Below, in pieces: positions 1-6,564 of a stretch of DNA of 7,825 bases. The notes under the pieces are model-generated. The model did no database searches. It worked only from the letters and a program-made list of their open reading frames with translations, and was not told the origin of the DNA. The stretch is from the NCBI GenBank assembly GCA_021789565.1, contig JAJYJL010000204.1:1-7825 (forward strand), written 5' to 3'. The position numbers and the translations under genes are program-made. The DNA is from Acidobacteriota bacterium. Lineage in GTDB: Bacteria; Acidobacteriota; Terriglobia; UBA7540. Within the stretch, counting starts at the first letter, position 1, and each line of letters starts with the position of its first letter.

Positions 1-1
1 C

Positions 2-268
2 AGCCTGGTGAAGGGGCTGGCCACGGAACTGGCTCCGCACCACATTCTGGTGAACGCTGTGGCCCCCGGCTGGGTTATTACCGACATGGCCGCACCGGTC
101 CTCCGCAAACCCGCGGAAAAACGTAAAGCGACCCGATCGATTCCGCTGGGCCGCTTTGGCAGGCCCGAGGAGGTCGCCATGCCCATTTTGTTTCTGGCCT
201 CGGACATGTCAACCTACCTGACCGGAGAAATCATCAATATCAATGGAGGGAACGTTCTCTGTGGGTAA
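2..268 (+). CDS. Short-chain dehydrogenase/reductase, C-terminal part (5' end outside window)
   Basis: This is the last 88 codons of an NAD(P)-dependent oxidoreductase of the classical SDR family, FabG-like in its tail. Seen: the reading frame is already open at the window edge. It carries the conserved post-catalytic helix (VKGLATELAPHHILVNAVAPG), in which NAVAPGW followed by TDM is the usual SDR segment contacting the cofactor. It then has a GRFGRPEEVA motif and the C-terminal TGEIININGG strand that precedes the end of most FabG-like proteins. By alignment in my head, the catalytic YxxxK lies a few residues upstream of the window, so activity cannot be checked. Substrate is unknown: these tails do not separate 3-oxoacyl-ACP reductases from sugar or alcohol dehydrogenases. 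The stop codon overlaps the likely GTG start of the next gene by 8 nt, which suggests co-translation. Family assignment is secure; specific function is not. Confidence 0.9.
   Translation, partial: SLVKGLATELAPHHILVNAVAPGWVITDMAAPVLRKPAEKRKATRSIPLGRFGRPEEVAMPILFLASDMSTYLTGEIININGGNVLCG
245..250 (+). promoter_or_regulatory. Ribosome binding site for the LolA-like gene
   Basis: GGAGGG lies inside the 3' end of the dehydrogenase gene, 10 nt before an in-frame GTG at 261. No comparable site precedes the in-frame ATG at 285, and the ATG at 243 lies upstream of the site. It therefore favours GTG 261 as the start. Confidence 0.55.
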
Positions 269-1076
269 TCGAAAAATAACCATCATGCGAATTGCGGCCT
301 GCGCAACCTGCCTTGCCATCCTGATTCCTGCCCTGGCGGCCGCCTCTTTCGGCGCACAGCAGAAACCGGCGCAGACACCTTCAGCCGCATTGCCTTCACG
401 CATCAGTCCCAAGGCCCGGGAGATTCTCGACCACGCCATCGAGGCGCTGGGCGGGCCGGCCTTTCTGAACTATAAGAGCCTTGCCACCTCGGGGCGGGTG
501 TTCGGCTTTTCCAACGGCCAGATGGCCGACGTTGAGCCCTTCAAAAGCACCTATGTGCCGCCCGACAAGCGCCGTTTCACTTACGGCAAGAGCAAACCTG
601 TCACCCTGATCAACAACGGCAAGGAAGCCCTGGAACTGGACCGGTACGGCCTGACCCATCAGCTCCCTGAACAGGTCCGGGAGTGGAAGATTGCAAACCG
701 CTACAGCCTGGACCATCTCTTTCGCTCGATCATCAATGAAAGCGGCGTATTGATCATCGATCACGGCGTCGACTTTGTGGCCAACCAGCCTGCCTGGGTG
801 ATTGAAATCATCGACGCCCGGGACACCCACATCCAGCTTTATCTTCGTAAATCCAACTACCTTCCCTTGCGCGTCACCTACCGTATCCAGAACTCCGGCA
901 CACAGGACTGGGACGATTATACCGACGACTACAACGATTACCAGCGCTTTGACGGCATCATGACGCCCATGAATATCACCCGTGAAAAGAACGGCGAGCG
1001 GGTCGGCGCGGTCTACAGGAACAAGGCCCGCTACAACGTGGACGTTCCCGCAAACTATTTCCAGCCCTCCCGGTGA
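261..1076 (+). CDS. Exported LolA/LolB-like (outer-membrane lipoprotein-sorting-like) protein
   Basis: Predicted periplasmic protein of about 271 residues. Seen: a basic n-region (GNRKITIMR), a hydrophobic stretch at about residues 11-28 (IAACATCLAILIPALAAA) and an Ala-rich cleavage region ending near Ala32-Gln33, i.e. a Sec signal peptide without a lipobox. The mature part starts with a helix containing ILDHAIEALGGPAFL and continues as alternating strands, with a late block rich in Asp and Tyr (DWDDYTDDYNDYQRFDGI, from about residue 216) and a final NVDVPANYFQP. The 'ALGG...' opening and the '...Y..FDGI..P' block resemble the half-barrel proteins annotated as outer membrane lipoprotein-sorting proteins, which bind lipid or lipoprotein acyl chains. 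That fold assignment is from memory. I chose GTG 261 because it sits 10 nt after GGAGGG; ATG 285 would still leave a usable signal peptide, and ATG 243 is less likely. Ligand and partner are unknown. Confidence 0.75.
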   Translation: MGNRKITIMRIAACATCLAILIPALAAASFGAQQKPAQTPSAALPSRISPKAREILDHAIEALGGPAFLNYKSLATSGRVFGFSNGQMADVEPFKSTYVPPDKRRFTYGKSKPVTLINNGKEALELDRYGLTHQLPEQVREWKIANRYSLDHLFRSIINESGVLIIDHGVDFVANQPAWVIEIIDARDTHIQLYLRKSNYLPLRVTYRIQNSGTQDWDDYTDDYNDYQRFDGIMTPMNITREKNGERVGAVYRNKARYNVDVPANYFQPSR

Positions 1077-1099
1077 CAGCCGGCACCATCTGCTATAAT
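1073..1099 (+). promoter_or_regulatory. Extended -10 promoter for hslVU
   Basis: TGCTATAAT at 1091-1099 is an exact extended -10 (TGn plus TATAAT). A -35-like GTGACA at 1073-1078 matches TTGACA in five of six positions, but the spacer is 15 bp, shorter than usual; an extended -10 can work with a poor -35. The predicted transcript would start near 1106, just before the GGAGGA at 1107-1112. The ATG at 1098 lies inside the -10 and would not be on this transcript. Confidence 0.55.
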
Positions 1100-1106
1100 G
1101 ACGGGC

Positions 1107-1112
1107 GGAGGA
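1107..1112 (+). promoter_or_regulatory. Ribosome binding site for hslV
   Basis: GGAGGA lies 3 nt before the in-frame TTG at 1116 (4 nt counting from the GGAGG core). The spacing is short but the site is strong, and nothing similar precedes the ATG at 1098. Confidence 0.5.
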
Positions 1113-1115
1113 CAT

Positions 1116-1658
1116 TTGGCACGCCAACGATTCATCCGATCGACAACAGTTCTTTGCGTTCGCCGCAACGGCAGTCTGGTGATGGGCGGTGACGGCCAGG
1201 TCACGATGGGCGAAAGCGTCATCAAGCACAAAGCCAAAAAGATCCGCCGCCTTTACAACGACAAGGTGCTGGCCGGATTTGCCGGCAGCACAGCAGACGC
1301 CTTTTCGCTGTTTTCACGCTTCGAGACCAAACTCGAGGAGTACCACGGCAACCTCGGCAGGGCCGTTGTGGAGCTGGCCAAGGAATGGAGAACAGACCGC
1401 GCCTTGCGCCACCTGGAAGCGCTGCTGCTGGTCGCCGACAAGGACGCCACCTATCTCGTGAGCGGCACTGGCGATGTGATTGAGCCGGATGACGGCATCG
1501 TGGGAATCGGCTCCGGGGGCCCTTACGCCGTCTCCGCCGCGCGCGCTCTCTTAAAAAACACCAAAATGACCGCCCAGGACATCGTCAAAGAAGCGATGCG
1601 TATCGCCGGGACGATCTGCATTTTTACCAACGACCAATGCACCATCGAGGAGCTTTAA
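1116..1658 (+). CDS. hslV: HslV, peptidase subunit of the ATP-dependent HslVU protease
   Basis: Cytoplasmic N-terminal-threonine peptidase that forms the double hexameric core of HslVU and degrades proteins unfolded by HslU. Seen: [12 protein letters not shown], where the first Thr of TT is the catalytic nucleophile released by removal of the propeptide. Numbering from that Thr, Asp17 (GGDGQ), Lys33 (KHKAKK) and Ser124 (GIGSGG) fall at the family's active-site positions. [30 protein letters not shown] and the terminal [10 protein letters not shown] are also typical. With the TTG start the protein is about 180 residues with a 9-residue propeptide. The ATG at 1098 would add six residues, but it overlaps the promoter -10 and lacks a ribosome binding site. 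The TAA stop overlaps an ATG at 1658 (TAATG), one of the two possible hslU starts. I saw no CIRCE heat-shock operator upstream. Confidence 0.97.
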   Translation: MARQRFIRSTTVLCVRRNGSLVMGGDGQVTMGESVIKHKAKKIRRLYNDKVLAGFAGSTADAFSLFSRFETKLEEYHGNLGRAVVELAKEWRTDRALRHLEALLLVADKDATYLVSGTGDVIEPDDGIVGIGSGGPYAVSAARALLKNTKMTAQDIVKEAMRIAGTICIFTNDQCTIEEL

Positions 1659-1671
1659 TGCTCCCGGACCC

Positions 1672-1679
1672 AAAGGAAG
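1672..1679 (+). promoter_or_regulatory. Ribosome binding site for hslU
   Basis: AAAGGAAG ends 5 nt before the ATG at 1685. A competing site, GAGGAG at 1647-1652, ends 5 nt before the ATG at 1658. Both starts are therefore feasible. Confidence 0.5.
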
Positions 1680-1684
1680 CTCGA

Positions 1685-3085
1685 ATGGTTTTCTATTTGC
1701 CTGAAACTATTGAAACGGCCACCATGCTGGACGAACTGACCCCGCGCCAGATCGTGGCGGAACTCGACAAACACGTGGTGGGCCAGAACGAGGCCAAGCG
1801 CGCCGTCGCCATTGCCCTGCGCAATCGCATGCGCCGGCAGAAGCTTTCCGCCGAACTGGCGGAAGAAGTGCTCCCCAAGAACATCATTATGATCGGGCCC
1901 ACGGGCGTGGGCAAGACGGAAATCGCCCGCCGCCTGGCCCGCCTGGCCAATTCCCCCTTCATCAAGGTGGAGGCCTCGCGGTTTACCGAAGTAGGCTATG
2001 TCGGGCGCGACGTGGAGTCCATGGTCCGCGACCTGGTGGAAATTTCCATCGACATGGTGCGCGAGGAAAAGATCGAGGAAGTGGCGGAAAAGGCCGAAAC
2101 CAACGCCGAAGAGCGCCTGCTGGACCTGCTGCTGCCGCCCCCCACTCCTCCCCACAACGACAAAGCCCAGTCGGATGACGGCTACCGCGCGGCGATGGAA
2201 CAGTTCAAGCGCACCCGCGAAAAGCTGCGGGCCCAGCTCCGCGAAGGCAAGCTGGATGGGCGCCAGGTGGAAATCGAAACACGGGAGAAGAACTTCCCGG
2301 CCTTTGAAATCATCTCCTCGCAGGGCATCGAGGAGATGGACATCAACATCAAGGACATGCTCCCCGGCCTGTTCGGGCAGCGCAGCAAGAAGCGCCGCAT
2401 GCCCGTTTCCGAGGCCATGGAATACCTGATCCAGGAAGAAGAGAACAGGCTGATCGATATGGAACAGGTGACCCGGACCGCGGTGGAGCGCGCCGAGCAG
2501 TCGGGCATCATCTTTCTGGATGAAATCGACAAGATCGCCGGGCGCGAGCGAGGTTCCGGCCCCGACGTGAGCCGCGAGGGCGTGCAGCGCGACATCCTGC
2601 CCATCGTCGAAGGCACCACGGTCAACACCCGCTACGGAATGGTCCGCACCGACCATATTCTGTTTATCGCCGCCGGCGCCTTCCACGTCAGCAAGCCTTC
2701 GGATTTGATCCCCGAACTCCAGGGCCGCTTCCCCATCCGTGTTGAGCTCAAATCGCTGAACGTGGACGATTTTGTCCGCATCCTGAAAGAACCGAAAAGC
2801 GCGCTGGTCAAGCAGTACGTGGCGCTTCTGGAGACCGAGGGCATCAAGCTTTCATTCACCGACGACGCTCTGGATGAAATTGCCAGCTTCGCCGCCAAAG
2901 TCAATGACCAGACGGAAAACATCGGCGCCCGGCGGCTCCATACCATCATGGAAAGGCTTCTGGACGAAATCTCGTTTGAGGGGCCTGACCTGAAAAAGAA
3001 GACGGTGCGGATCGACGGGGACTACGTCAAGAAGCAGCTCGCGGAAATCGTGAAAGATCAGGACCTCAGCCGCTACATTCTGTGA
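1685..3085 (+). CDS. hslU: HslU, AAA+ ATPase/unfoldase subunit of HslVU
   Basis: Clp/Hsp100-type hexameric ATPase that recognises, unfolds and threads substrates into HslV; cytoplasmic. Seen, numbering from ATG 1685 (466 residues): [17 protein letters not shown] (18-34); Walker A GPTGVGKT (71-78); pore loop GYVG (104-107); the intermediate (I) domain, roughly 110-245, with a Pro-rich LLLPPPTPP turn near 150; Walker B IIFLDEID (275-282); [10 protein letters not shown] (294-303); sensor-2 GARR (414-417); and the C-terminal DLSRYIL, whose last residues dock into HslV and activate it. All expected motifs are intact and the length is normal. ATG 1658, overlapping the hslV stop, would add nine residues (MLPDPKEAR). 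I prefer 1685 because MVFYLP resembles N-termini I recall from related bacteria, but the sequence does not settle it. The stop overlaps the next gene's GTG by 4 nt. Confidence 0.97.
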   Translation: MVFYLPETIETATMLDELTPRQIVAELDKHVVGQNEAKRAVAIALRNRMRRQKLSAELAEEVLPKNIIMIGPTGVGKTEIARRLARLANSPFIKVEASRFTEVGYVGRDVESMVRDLVEISIDMVREEKIEEVAEKAETNAEERLLDLLLPPPTPPHNDKAQSDDGYRAAMEQFKRTREKLRAQLREGKLDGRQVEIETREKNFPAFEIISSQGIEEMDINIKDMLPGLFGQRSKKRRMPVSEAMEYLIQEEENRLIDMEQVTRTAVERAEQSGIIFLDEIDKIAGRERGSGPDVSREGVQRDILPIVEGTTVNTRYGMVRTDHILFIAAGAFHVSKPSDLIPELQGRFPIRVELKSLNVDDFVRILKEPKSALVKQYVALLETEGIKLSFTDDALDEIASFAAKVNDQTENIGARRLHTIMERLLDEISFEGPDLKKKTVRIDGDYVKKQLAEIVKDQDLSRYIL

Positions 3086-4257
3086 ACCTTCAATTGCCAA
3101 GGGGCGATTCCGGCGGTGATCCCGCCACGCCTGCCATCCCCAGAGCCAGGCCACTTCCCTGCCGGGACAGGCAGGGGTTTCTGCGCCTGATGTTCCTCGC
3201 CACGCTCGCGGCCCTCTTCTCTGGTTGCGGCGTGCAGGCGCCGCCCCAGCCTCCGCGCCTGGAAATTCCGCAGACGATCAGGGACCTCGCGGCAACCCAG
3301 GTAGGCGGCGCCGTTCACATCACTTTCACCCTGCCTGCACTGGCCACCGATGGCGAAAGGCTCAAAAAGCCGGTTACGGTCAACATTTTTCGTGCCGTGA
3401 CTCCCCCGGGCCGGCAGCCCGAATTGCCTGACGCCAGTGCCGCGCCCTGGCTTACGCTCAGCCCGAAACAGCTTGTCGGCTTCACCCGCTCCGGCAAGGT
3501 AGATTACGCTCTTCCATTTTCAATCCAGGAAATCCGCCAGCAACAGGGTTCCACTTATTCCTTCGCGGTGATTGCCCTGACCCACGGCTTCCGCGGGCAT
3601 CCCCACAGGAGTGGACTTTCAAACGTGGCCCAGGCGACCCTGCTGGACGCTACGGGGCCGGTGATGAACCTTGTGGCGAAAGCCTCCCAGAACTCGTTGC
3701 TGCTCACCTGGGACCAGCCGGCTGAAACCCTTACCGGTCTTCCACCCGCGCACCTTTCCGGTTATCGCATTTATCAGAGTATGACCGGCAAGCCCGGTTC
3801 GTATGATTTGGCAGGCGAGGCTGCTTCCACCCATTTTGACGACAAGACATTCCAGTTCGGTCGGCAGTATTTTTTCCGCGTCAGCGCCGTCACCACAGTG
3901 GGCCAGGCCACGGCGGAAAGCGTGCCGTCCGAACCGGTCAGCCTCACCCCGCGCGATGTGTTCCCTCCGCCTGTCCCCACGGGCCTCACCGCGGTGAATG
4001 TCGCGGGCGCAGTCGATCTGCTGTGGAACGCCAGTTCCGGGCGCGACCTCGCAGGCTACAATGTTTATCGCAGCGCCAATGGCGGACCGTTCCAGCGCAT
4101 CAACAAACAACGGATACTCACGCCCATCTTCCACGACGCCACGGTCGAGCCCGGCCAGCGCTACAAATACGCCGTAACGGCCGTGGACCTCACTGGAAAT
4201 GAGAGCGCGAAGTCCGTACCCGCACGCGTCGCCACGCCGGCAGCGGGCGCGCAGTGA
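3082..4257 (+). CDS. Lipoprotein with about three fibronectin type III domains
   Basis: Predicted envelope lipoprotein, 391 residues if read from GTG 3082. Seen: a hydrophobic stretch [14 protein letters not shown] ending at Cys49, a lipobox-like site with Phe at -3; a Pro-rich linker (QAPPQPP); then three regions with fibronectin type III character at about 64-188, 191-290 and 296-386. The second contains NSLLLTW, SGYRIYQ and YFFRVSAV; the third contains [16 protein letters not shown] and YKYAVTAVD. The +2 residue is Gly, which by the E. coli rule would send it to the outer membrane. No catalytic domain is visible, so an adhesive or scaffolding role is only a guess. GTG 3082 gives an unusually long 36-residue, Pro/Arg/Gly-rich n-region. 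ATG 3190 leaves too short a signal peptide with no positive charge. The GTGA overlap with hslU implies translational coupling. Confidence 0.8.
   Translation: MNLQLPRGDSGGDPATPAIPRARPLPCRDRQGFLRLMFLATLAALFSGCGVQAPPQPPRLEIPQTIRDLAATQVGGAVHITFTLPALATDGERLKKPVTVNIFRAVTPPGRQPELPDASAAPWLTLSPKQLVGFTRSGKVDYALPFSIQEIRQQQGSTYSFAVIALTHGFRGHPHRSGLSNVAQATLLDATGPVMNLVAKASQNSLLLTWDQPAETLTGLPPAHLSGYRIYQSMTGKPGSYDLAGEAASTHFDDKTFQFGRQYFFRVSAVTTVGQATAESVPSEPVSLTPRDVFPPPVPTGLTAVNVAGAVDLLWNASSGRDLAGYNVYRSANGGPFQRINKQRILTPIFHDATVEPGQRYKYAVTAVDLTGNESAKSVPARVATPAAGAQ
3156..3177 (+). other. Stem-loop near the 5' end of the lipoprotein gene
   Basis: CCCTGCC at 3157-3163 pairs with GGCAGGG at 3170-3176 around a 6-nt GGGACA loop, plus a possible T-G pair outside. 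It lies between GTG 3082 and the codons of the hydrophobic signal stretch. Only three T follow, so it is not a convincing terminator, but it could slow ribosomes or reduce read-through from hslVU. Confidence 0.5.
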
Positions 4258-4288
4258 GCGGGACTACCACTCCCTGCCGGGCGCAAAA

Positions 4289-4297
4289 TGGTATAAT
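4289..4297 (+). promoter_or_regulatory. Extended -10 promoter upstream of the DUF3592-like gene
   Basis: TGGTATAAT is an exact extended -10 in the gap after the lipoprotein gene. I see no good -35 at 16-18 bp. The predicted transcription start is near 4304, giving a leader of about 85 nt before GTG 4390. Confidence 0.5.
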
Positions 4298-4306
4298 TTC
4301 GCCGGA

Positions 4307-4381
4307 ATGGGGAGCGGCGTTCGTTCCCGCGTAATTTCGGCCGGAGCTTCCTGCTGGATGCGCCGGCAGTTGAAGAGGTGA
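4307..4381 (+). CDS. Possible 24-codon leader ORF
   Basis: The ATG at 4307 lies 9 nt after the TATAAT at 4292-4297, so a transcript from that promoter would begin within a few nt of it. The frame stays open for 24 codons (MGSGVRSRVISAGASCWMRR, then QLKR) and stops at TGA 4379-4381. That stop overlaps GTG 4378 in a GTGA arrangement and lies within the GAGGTGA ribosome binding site for GTG 4390. The peptide is basic and resembles nothing I know. The position suggests translational coupling with the membrane-protein gene, but a 24-codon frame can occur by chance. Confidence 0.25.
   Translation: MGSGVRSRVISAGASCWMRRQLKR
4375..4381 (+). promoter_or_regulatory. Ribosome binding site for the DUF3592-like gene
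   Basis: GAGGTGA is a seven-base match to the anti-Shine-Dalgarno complement and ends 8 nt before the in-frame GTG at 4390. The alternative GTG at 4378 lies inside this site and has no clear site of its own. Confidence 0.5.
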
Positions 4382-4389
4382 AATCAACG

Positions 4390-4854
4390 GTGAAGCCCTT
4401 GCCGCCACTTGAGATTGGGCTGATCGCAGGCGCGGTGCTGGTTCTCATCGGCGCCGGCCTCTTCGCTTATCTCAAGCTACTCCGAAAGAAAGATCCGGCT
4501 GAGCTTGAGCGCCAGCGCCGCTTATGGATGGGCCGAACGGGCCGCATCGTTGCCGGCGAAGTCACCGGCCTGATTGAACCGGAGGGTAAAAACACGTCGC
4601 TGCTGCTTGTGTACCGCTATGACATTGCGGGTGTCACCTACGAGGTGTCGCAGGACGTTTCCATGATGCCCGCAGTTGCCTCGCAGGCGCCCCACCTGGT
4701 TGGCAAGGGCATCAGCGTTAAGTACGACATGAAGCATCCCAGCAATTCCATCGCGATTTGCGAAGAGTGGTCAGGAATCCGCGGCATTGGTGCCGGCGAG
4801 GCGGCGGGCGGAAGTGCGCTTCCAACTTCTGCAGAAGCAGCGGAGAAGCCGTGA
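4390..4854 (+). CDS. Small one-pass membrane protein, DUF3592-like
   Basis: Hypothetical membrane protein, 154 residues from GTG 4390 (158 from GTG 4378). Seen: a short N-terminus, one transmembrane segment at about 8-30 (IGLIAGAVLVLIGAGLFAYL), a basic KLLRKK just after it (suggesting the C-terminal part is cytoplasmic by the positive-inside rule), and a compact beta-rich domain. That domain contains GRIVAGEVTGLI, LLLVYRYDIAGVTYEV and ISVKYDMKHPSNSIAI. The last motif, 'V.Y....PS.S.I', is what I associate with DUF3592 proteins, which have no established function. The Gly/Ala-rich tail looks disordered. The promoter at 4289-4297 indicates expression separate from the lipoprotein gene. The domain match is from memory, so moderate confidence for the family and none for function. 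Confidence 0.7.
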   Translation: MKPLPPLEIGLIAGAVLVLIGAGLFAYLKLLRKKDPAELERQRRLWMGRTGRIVAGEVTGLIEPEGKNTSLLLVYRYDIAGVTYEVSQDVSMMPAVASQAPHLVGKGISVKYDMKHPSNSIAICEEWSGIRGIGAGEAAGGSALPTSAEAAEKP

Positions 4855-4924
4855 GTGGATCCCGTAATGGCGCTCCCCCGATCCAGCCGGGGCTGGCCAC
4901 GAACGCTATCCTATTTTCTTTTCC

Positions 4925-4945
4925 GAGGTTTCCCATTTGAAACTT
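4925..4945 (+). promoter_or_regulatory. Ribosome binding site and start-codon hairpin of the carboxyltransferase gene
   Basis: GAGG at 4925-4928 lies 8 nt before TTG 4937-4939. AGGTTTC (4926-4932) can pair with GAAACTT (4939-4945) around a CCATTT loop: seven pairs, one of them G-T. The hairpin would mask most of the ribosome binding site and the start codon. It is A/T-rich and so only moderately stable. Confidence 0.4.
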
Positions 4946-6487
4946 GAAGAAAAACTCGAAGAACTCCGCCGCCGGCGGGCCCAGGCGGAAGCAGGAGGCG
5001 GCGACGAGCGCCGCGCCCGCCAGCATGCAGAAGGCAAACTCTCCGCCCGCGAACGGCTGGAGCTTCTCTTCGACGAAGCCAGCTTTGAAGAGGCCGGCGA
5101 ATTCGTCGAGCACAACTGCCGCGACTTCGGCATGGAGGCCCAGCGCATTCCCGGCGATGGCGTCGTCACCGGCTACGGCCTCATCAACAACCGCCTGGCT
5201 TACGCCTTTGCCCAGGATTTTACGGTTTTCGGCGGCGCGCTCAGCGAAGCCAACGCCGCCAAAATCTGCAAGATTATGGACCTGGCGCTGAAGGTAGGAG
5301 CTCCGCTCATCGGACTCAACGATTCCGGCGGCGCGCGCATCCAGGAAGGCGTGGCCTCGCTGGCCGGCTATGCGGATATCTTCCTGCGCAACACCCTGGC
5401 TTCCGGCGTGGTTCCGCAGATATCCGCGGTCATGGGGCCCTGCGCGGGTGGAGCGGTTTATTCACCCGCCATCACCGACTTCGTCCTGATGGTTGAAAAT
5501 TCCAGCTACATGTTCGTCACCGGGCCCGACGTCATCCGCACCGTGATGCACGAGGACGTCACCAAGGAAGACCTGGGCGGCCCGCGCACACACAGCGCCA
5601 CCAGCGGCGTTTCTCATTTTGTCACCCGTGACGATCCCGAATGCCTGGCGCTGGTGCGCGAATTGCTTTCCTTCATGCCGCAGAACAACCGCGAAGACCC
5701 GCCCTTTGTGGAAACAAACGATCCCGTGGACCGCCGCGACGCCGAACTCGACAGCCTGATTCCCGCAGAGTCCGACAAACCTTACGACATCAAGGACATC
5801 ATCCGCCGGGTGGTGGACGACGGCTACTTCCTGGAAGTCCACGAGCGGTTCGCCCGCAATCTGGTGGTGGGCTTTGCGCGAGTGGGCGGGTACAGCGTGG
5901 GCATCGTGGCCAACCAGCCCGCGGTGCTGGCCGGATGCCTCGACATCGACGCCTCGGTCAAAGGCGCGCGCTTCGTCCGTTTCTGCGACGCCTTCAATAT
6001 TCCGCTGATCACCTTCGAAGACGTTCCGGGGTTCCTGCCCGGCGCCCAGCAGGAATTCGGCGGCATCATCCGCCACGGCGCCAAGCTGCTCTACGCTTTT
6101 GCCGAGGCCACCGTGCCCAAGCTTACCGTCATCACCCGCAAAGCCTACGGCGGGGCCTATTGCGTGATGTCGTCCAAGCACATCCGCACCGACGTCAACC
6201 TCGCCTATCCCACGGCCGAAATCGCCGTCATGGGCCCCGAAGGCGCCGTCAACATCGTCAACCGGCGCGAGCTGCTGAAGGCCAAAGACCCGGAAAAACT
6301 CCGCAAGGAAAAAGCCGAGGAATACCGCAACCGCTTTGCCAATCCCTACATCGCCGCTGAGCGCGGATACGTGGACGCCGTCATCGCACCGCGCGACACC
6401 CGCCTGCGCCTCATCCGCGCCCTGCGCATGCTCGAGAACAAGCGCGACACACTGCCGCCCAAAAAGCATGGCAACATTCCGCTGTGA
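4937..6487 (+). CDS. pccB: Acyl-CoA carboxylase carboxyltransferase (beta) subunit, PccB type
   Basis: Transfers CO2 from carboxybiotin to an acyl-CoA (propionyl-, acetyl- or longer), giving methylmalonyl- or malonyl-CoA; cytoplasmic hexamer acting with a biotin carboxylase and a biotin carrier. Seen: 516 residues, the normal length for fused-type PccB proteins. The N-terminal crotonase-like half has [39 protein letters not shown] (127-139) and [12 protein letters not shown] (167-178). The C-terminal half has [28 protein letters not shown] (362-381), [14 protein letters not shown] (402-415) and [17 protein letters not shown]; the Gly-rich loops are the oxyanion holes. There is no zinc finger, unlike E. 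coli AccD. Cys409 sits where propionyl-specific enzymes have Asp, so the substrate is uncertain and pccB names the family only. The start is TTG with GAGG 8 nt upstream. The likely partner begins at 7267. Confidence 0.95.
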   Translation: MKLEEKLEELRRRRAQAEAGGGDERRARQHAEGKLSARERLELLFDEASFEEAGEFVEHNCRDFGMEAQRIPGDGVVTGYGLINNRLAYAFAQDFTVFGGALSEANAAKICKIMDLALKVGAPLIGLNDSGGARIQEGVASLAGYADIFLRNTLASGVVPQISAVMGPCAGGAVYSPAITDFVLMVENSSYMFVTGPDVIRTVMHEDVTKEDLGGPRTHSATSGVSHFVTRDDPECLALVRELLSFMPQNNREDPPFVETNDPVDRRDAELDSLIPAESDKPYDIKDIIRRVVDDGYFLEVHERFARNLVVGFARVGGYSVGIVANQPAVLAGCLDIDASVKGARFVRFCDAFNIPLITFEDVPGFLPGAQQEFGGIIRHGAKLLYAFAEATVPKLTVITRKAYGGAYCVMSSKHIRTDVNLAYPTAEIAVMGPEGAVNIVNRRELLKAKDPEKLRKEKAEEYRNRFANPYIAAERGYVDAVIAPRDTRLRLIRALRMLENKRDTLPPKKHGNIPL

Positions 6488-6551
6488 TTCGTTGCCGCCG
6501 GGTTCGCCAACGTCACTTGCCCCGCTTGAGCACGATTGGCTCGTCCTGAGG

Positions 6552-6557
6552 TATACT
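6552..6557 (+). promoter_or_regulatory. -10 element placed for a leaderless transcript
   Basis: TATACT ends 7 nt before the ATG at 6565, so transcription would be expected to begin at or within a base or two of the start codon. No Shine-Dalgarno sequence lies between them. A TTGAGC at 6526-6531 is a possible -35, but its 20-bp spacer is long. Confidence 0.5.
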
Positions 6558-6564
6558 TGCGACT

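Noticed and set aside
396..1229. Long antisense open frame opposite the LolA-like gene and the start of hslV
   Set aside because: It is a GC-rich shadow frame: it spans two real genes on the other strand, has no recognisable domain, and crosses the hslV promoter.
1655..2686. 343-codon antisense frame opposite hslU
   Set aside because: It is complementary to highly conserved HslU codons. Its His/Val/Gly-rich composition is what reverse-complement translation of such genes gives.
4237..4280. CCGGCAG/CTGCCGG inverted pair around the lipoprotein stop codon, as a terminator
   Set aside because: The loop is 30 nt, the left arm is inside the coding sequence and no T run follows.
3156..4281. The 11-mer TCCCTGCCGGG on both sides of the lipoprotein gene (3156-3166 and 4271-4281), as insertion-site direct repeats
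   Set aside because: In a GC-rich 7.8-kb window a few shared 11-mers are expected by chance, and neither copy borders any mobile-element feature.
4883..4896. CCAGC-CGGG-GCTGG hairpin before the carboxyltransferase gene, as a terminator
   Set aside because: The stem is only 5 bp and the T-rich stretch begins about 14 nt later, so it does not have terminator geometry.
5462..6469. 335-codon antisense frame opposite the carboxyltransferase gene
   Set aside because: It is a shadow of the conserved PccB-type sequence, with no domain or ribosome binding site of its own.
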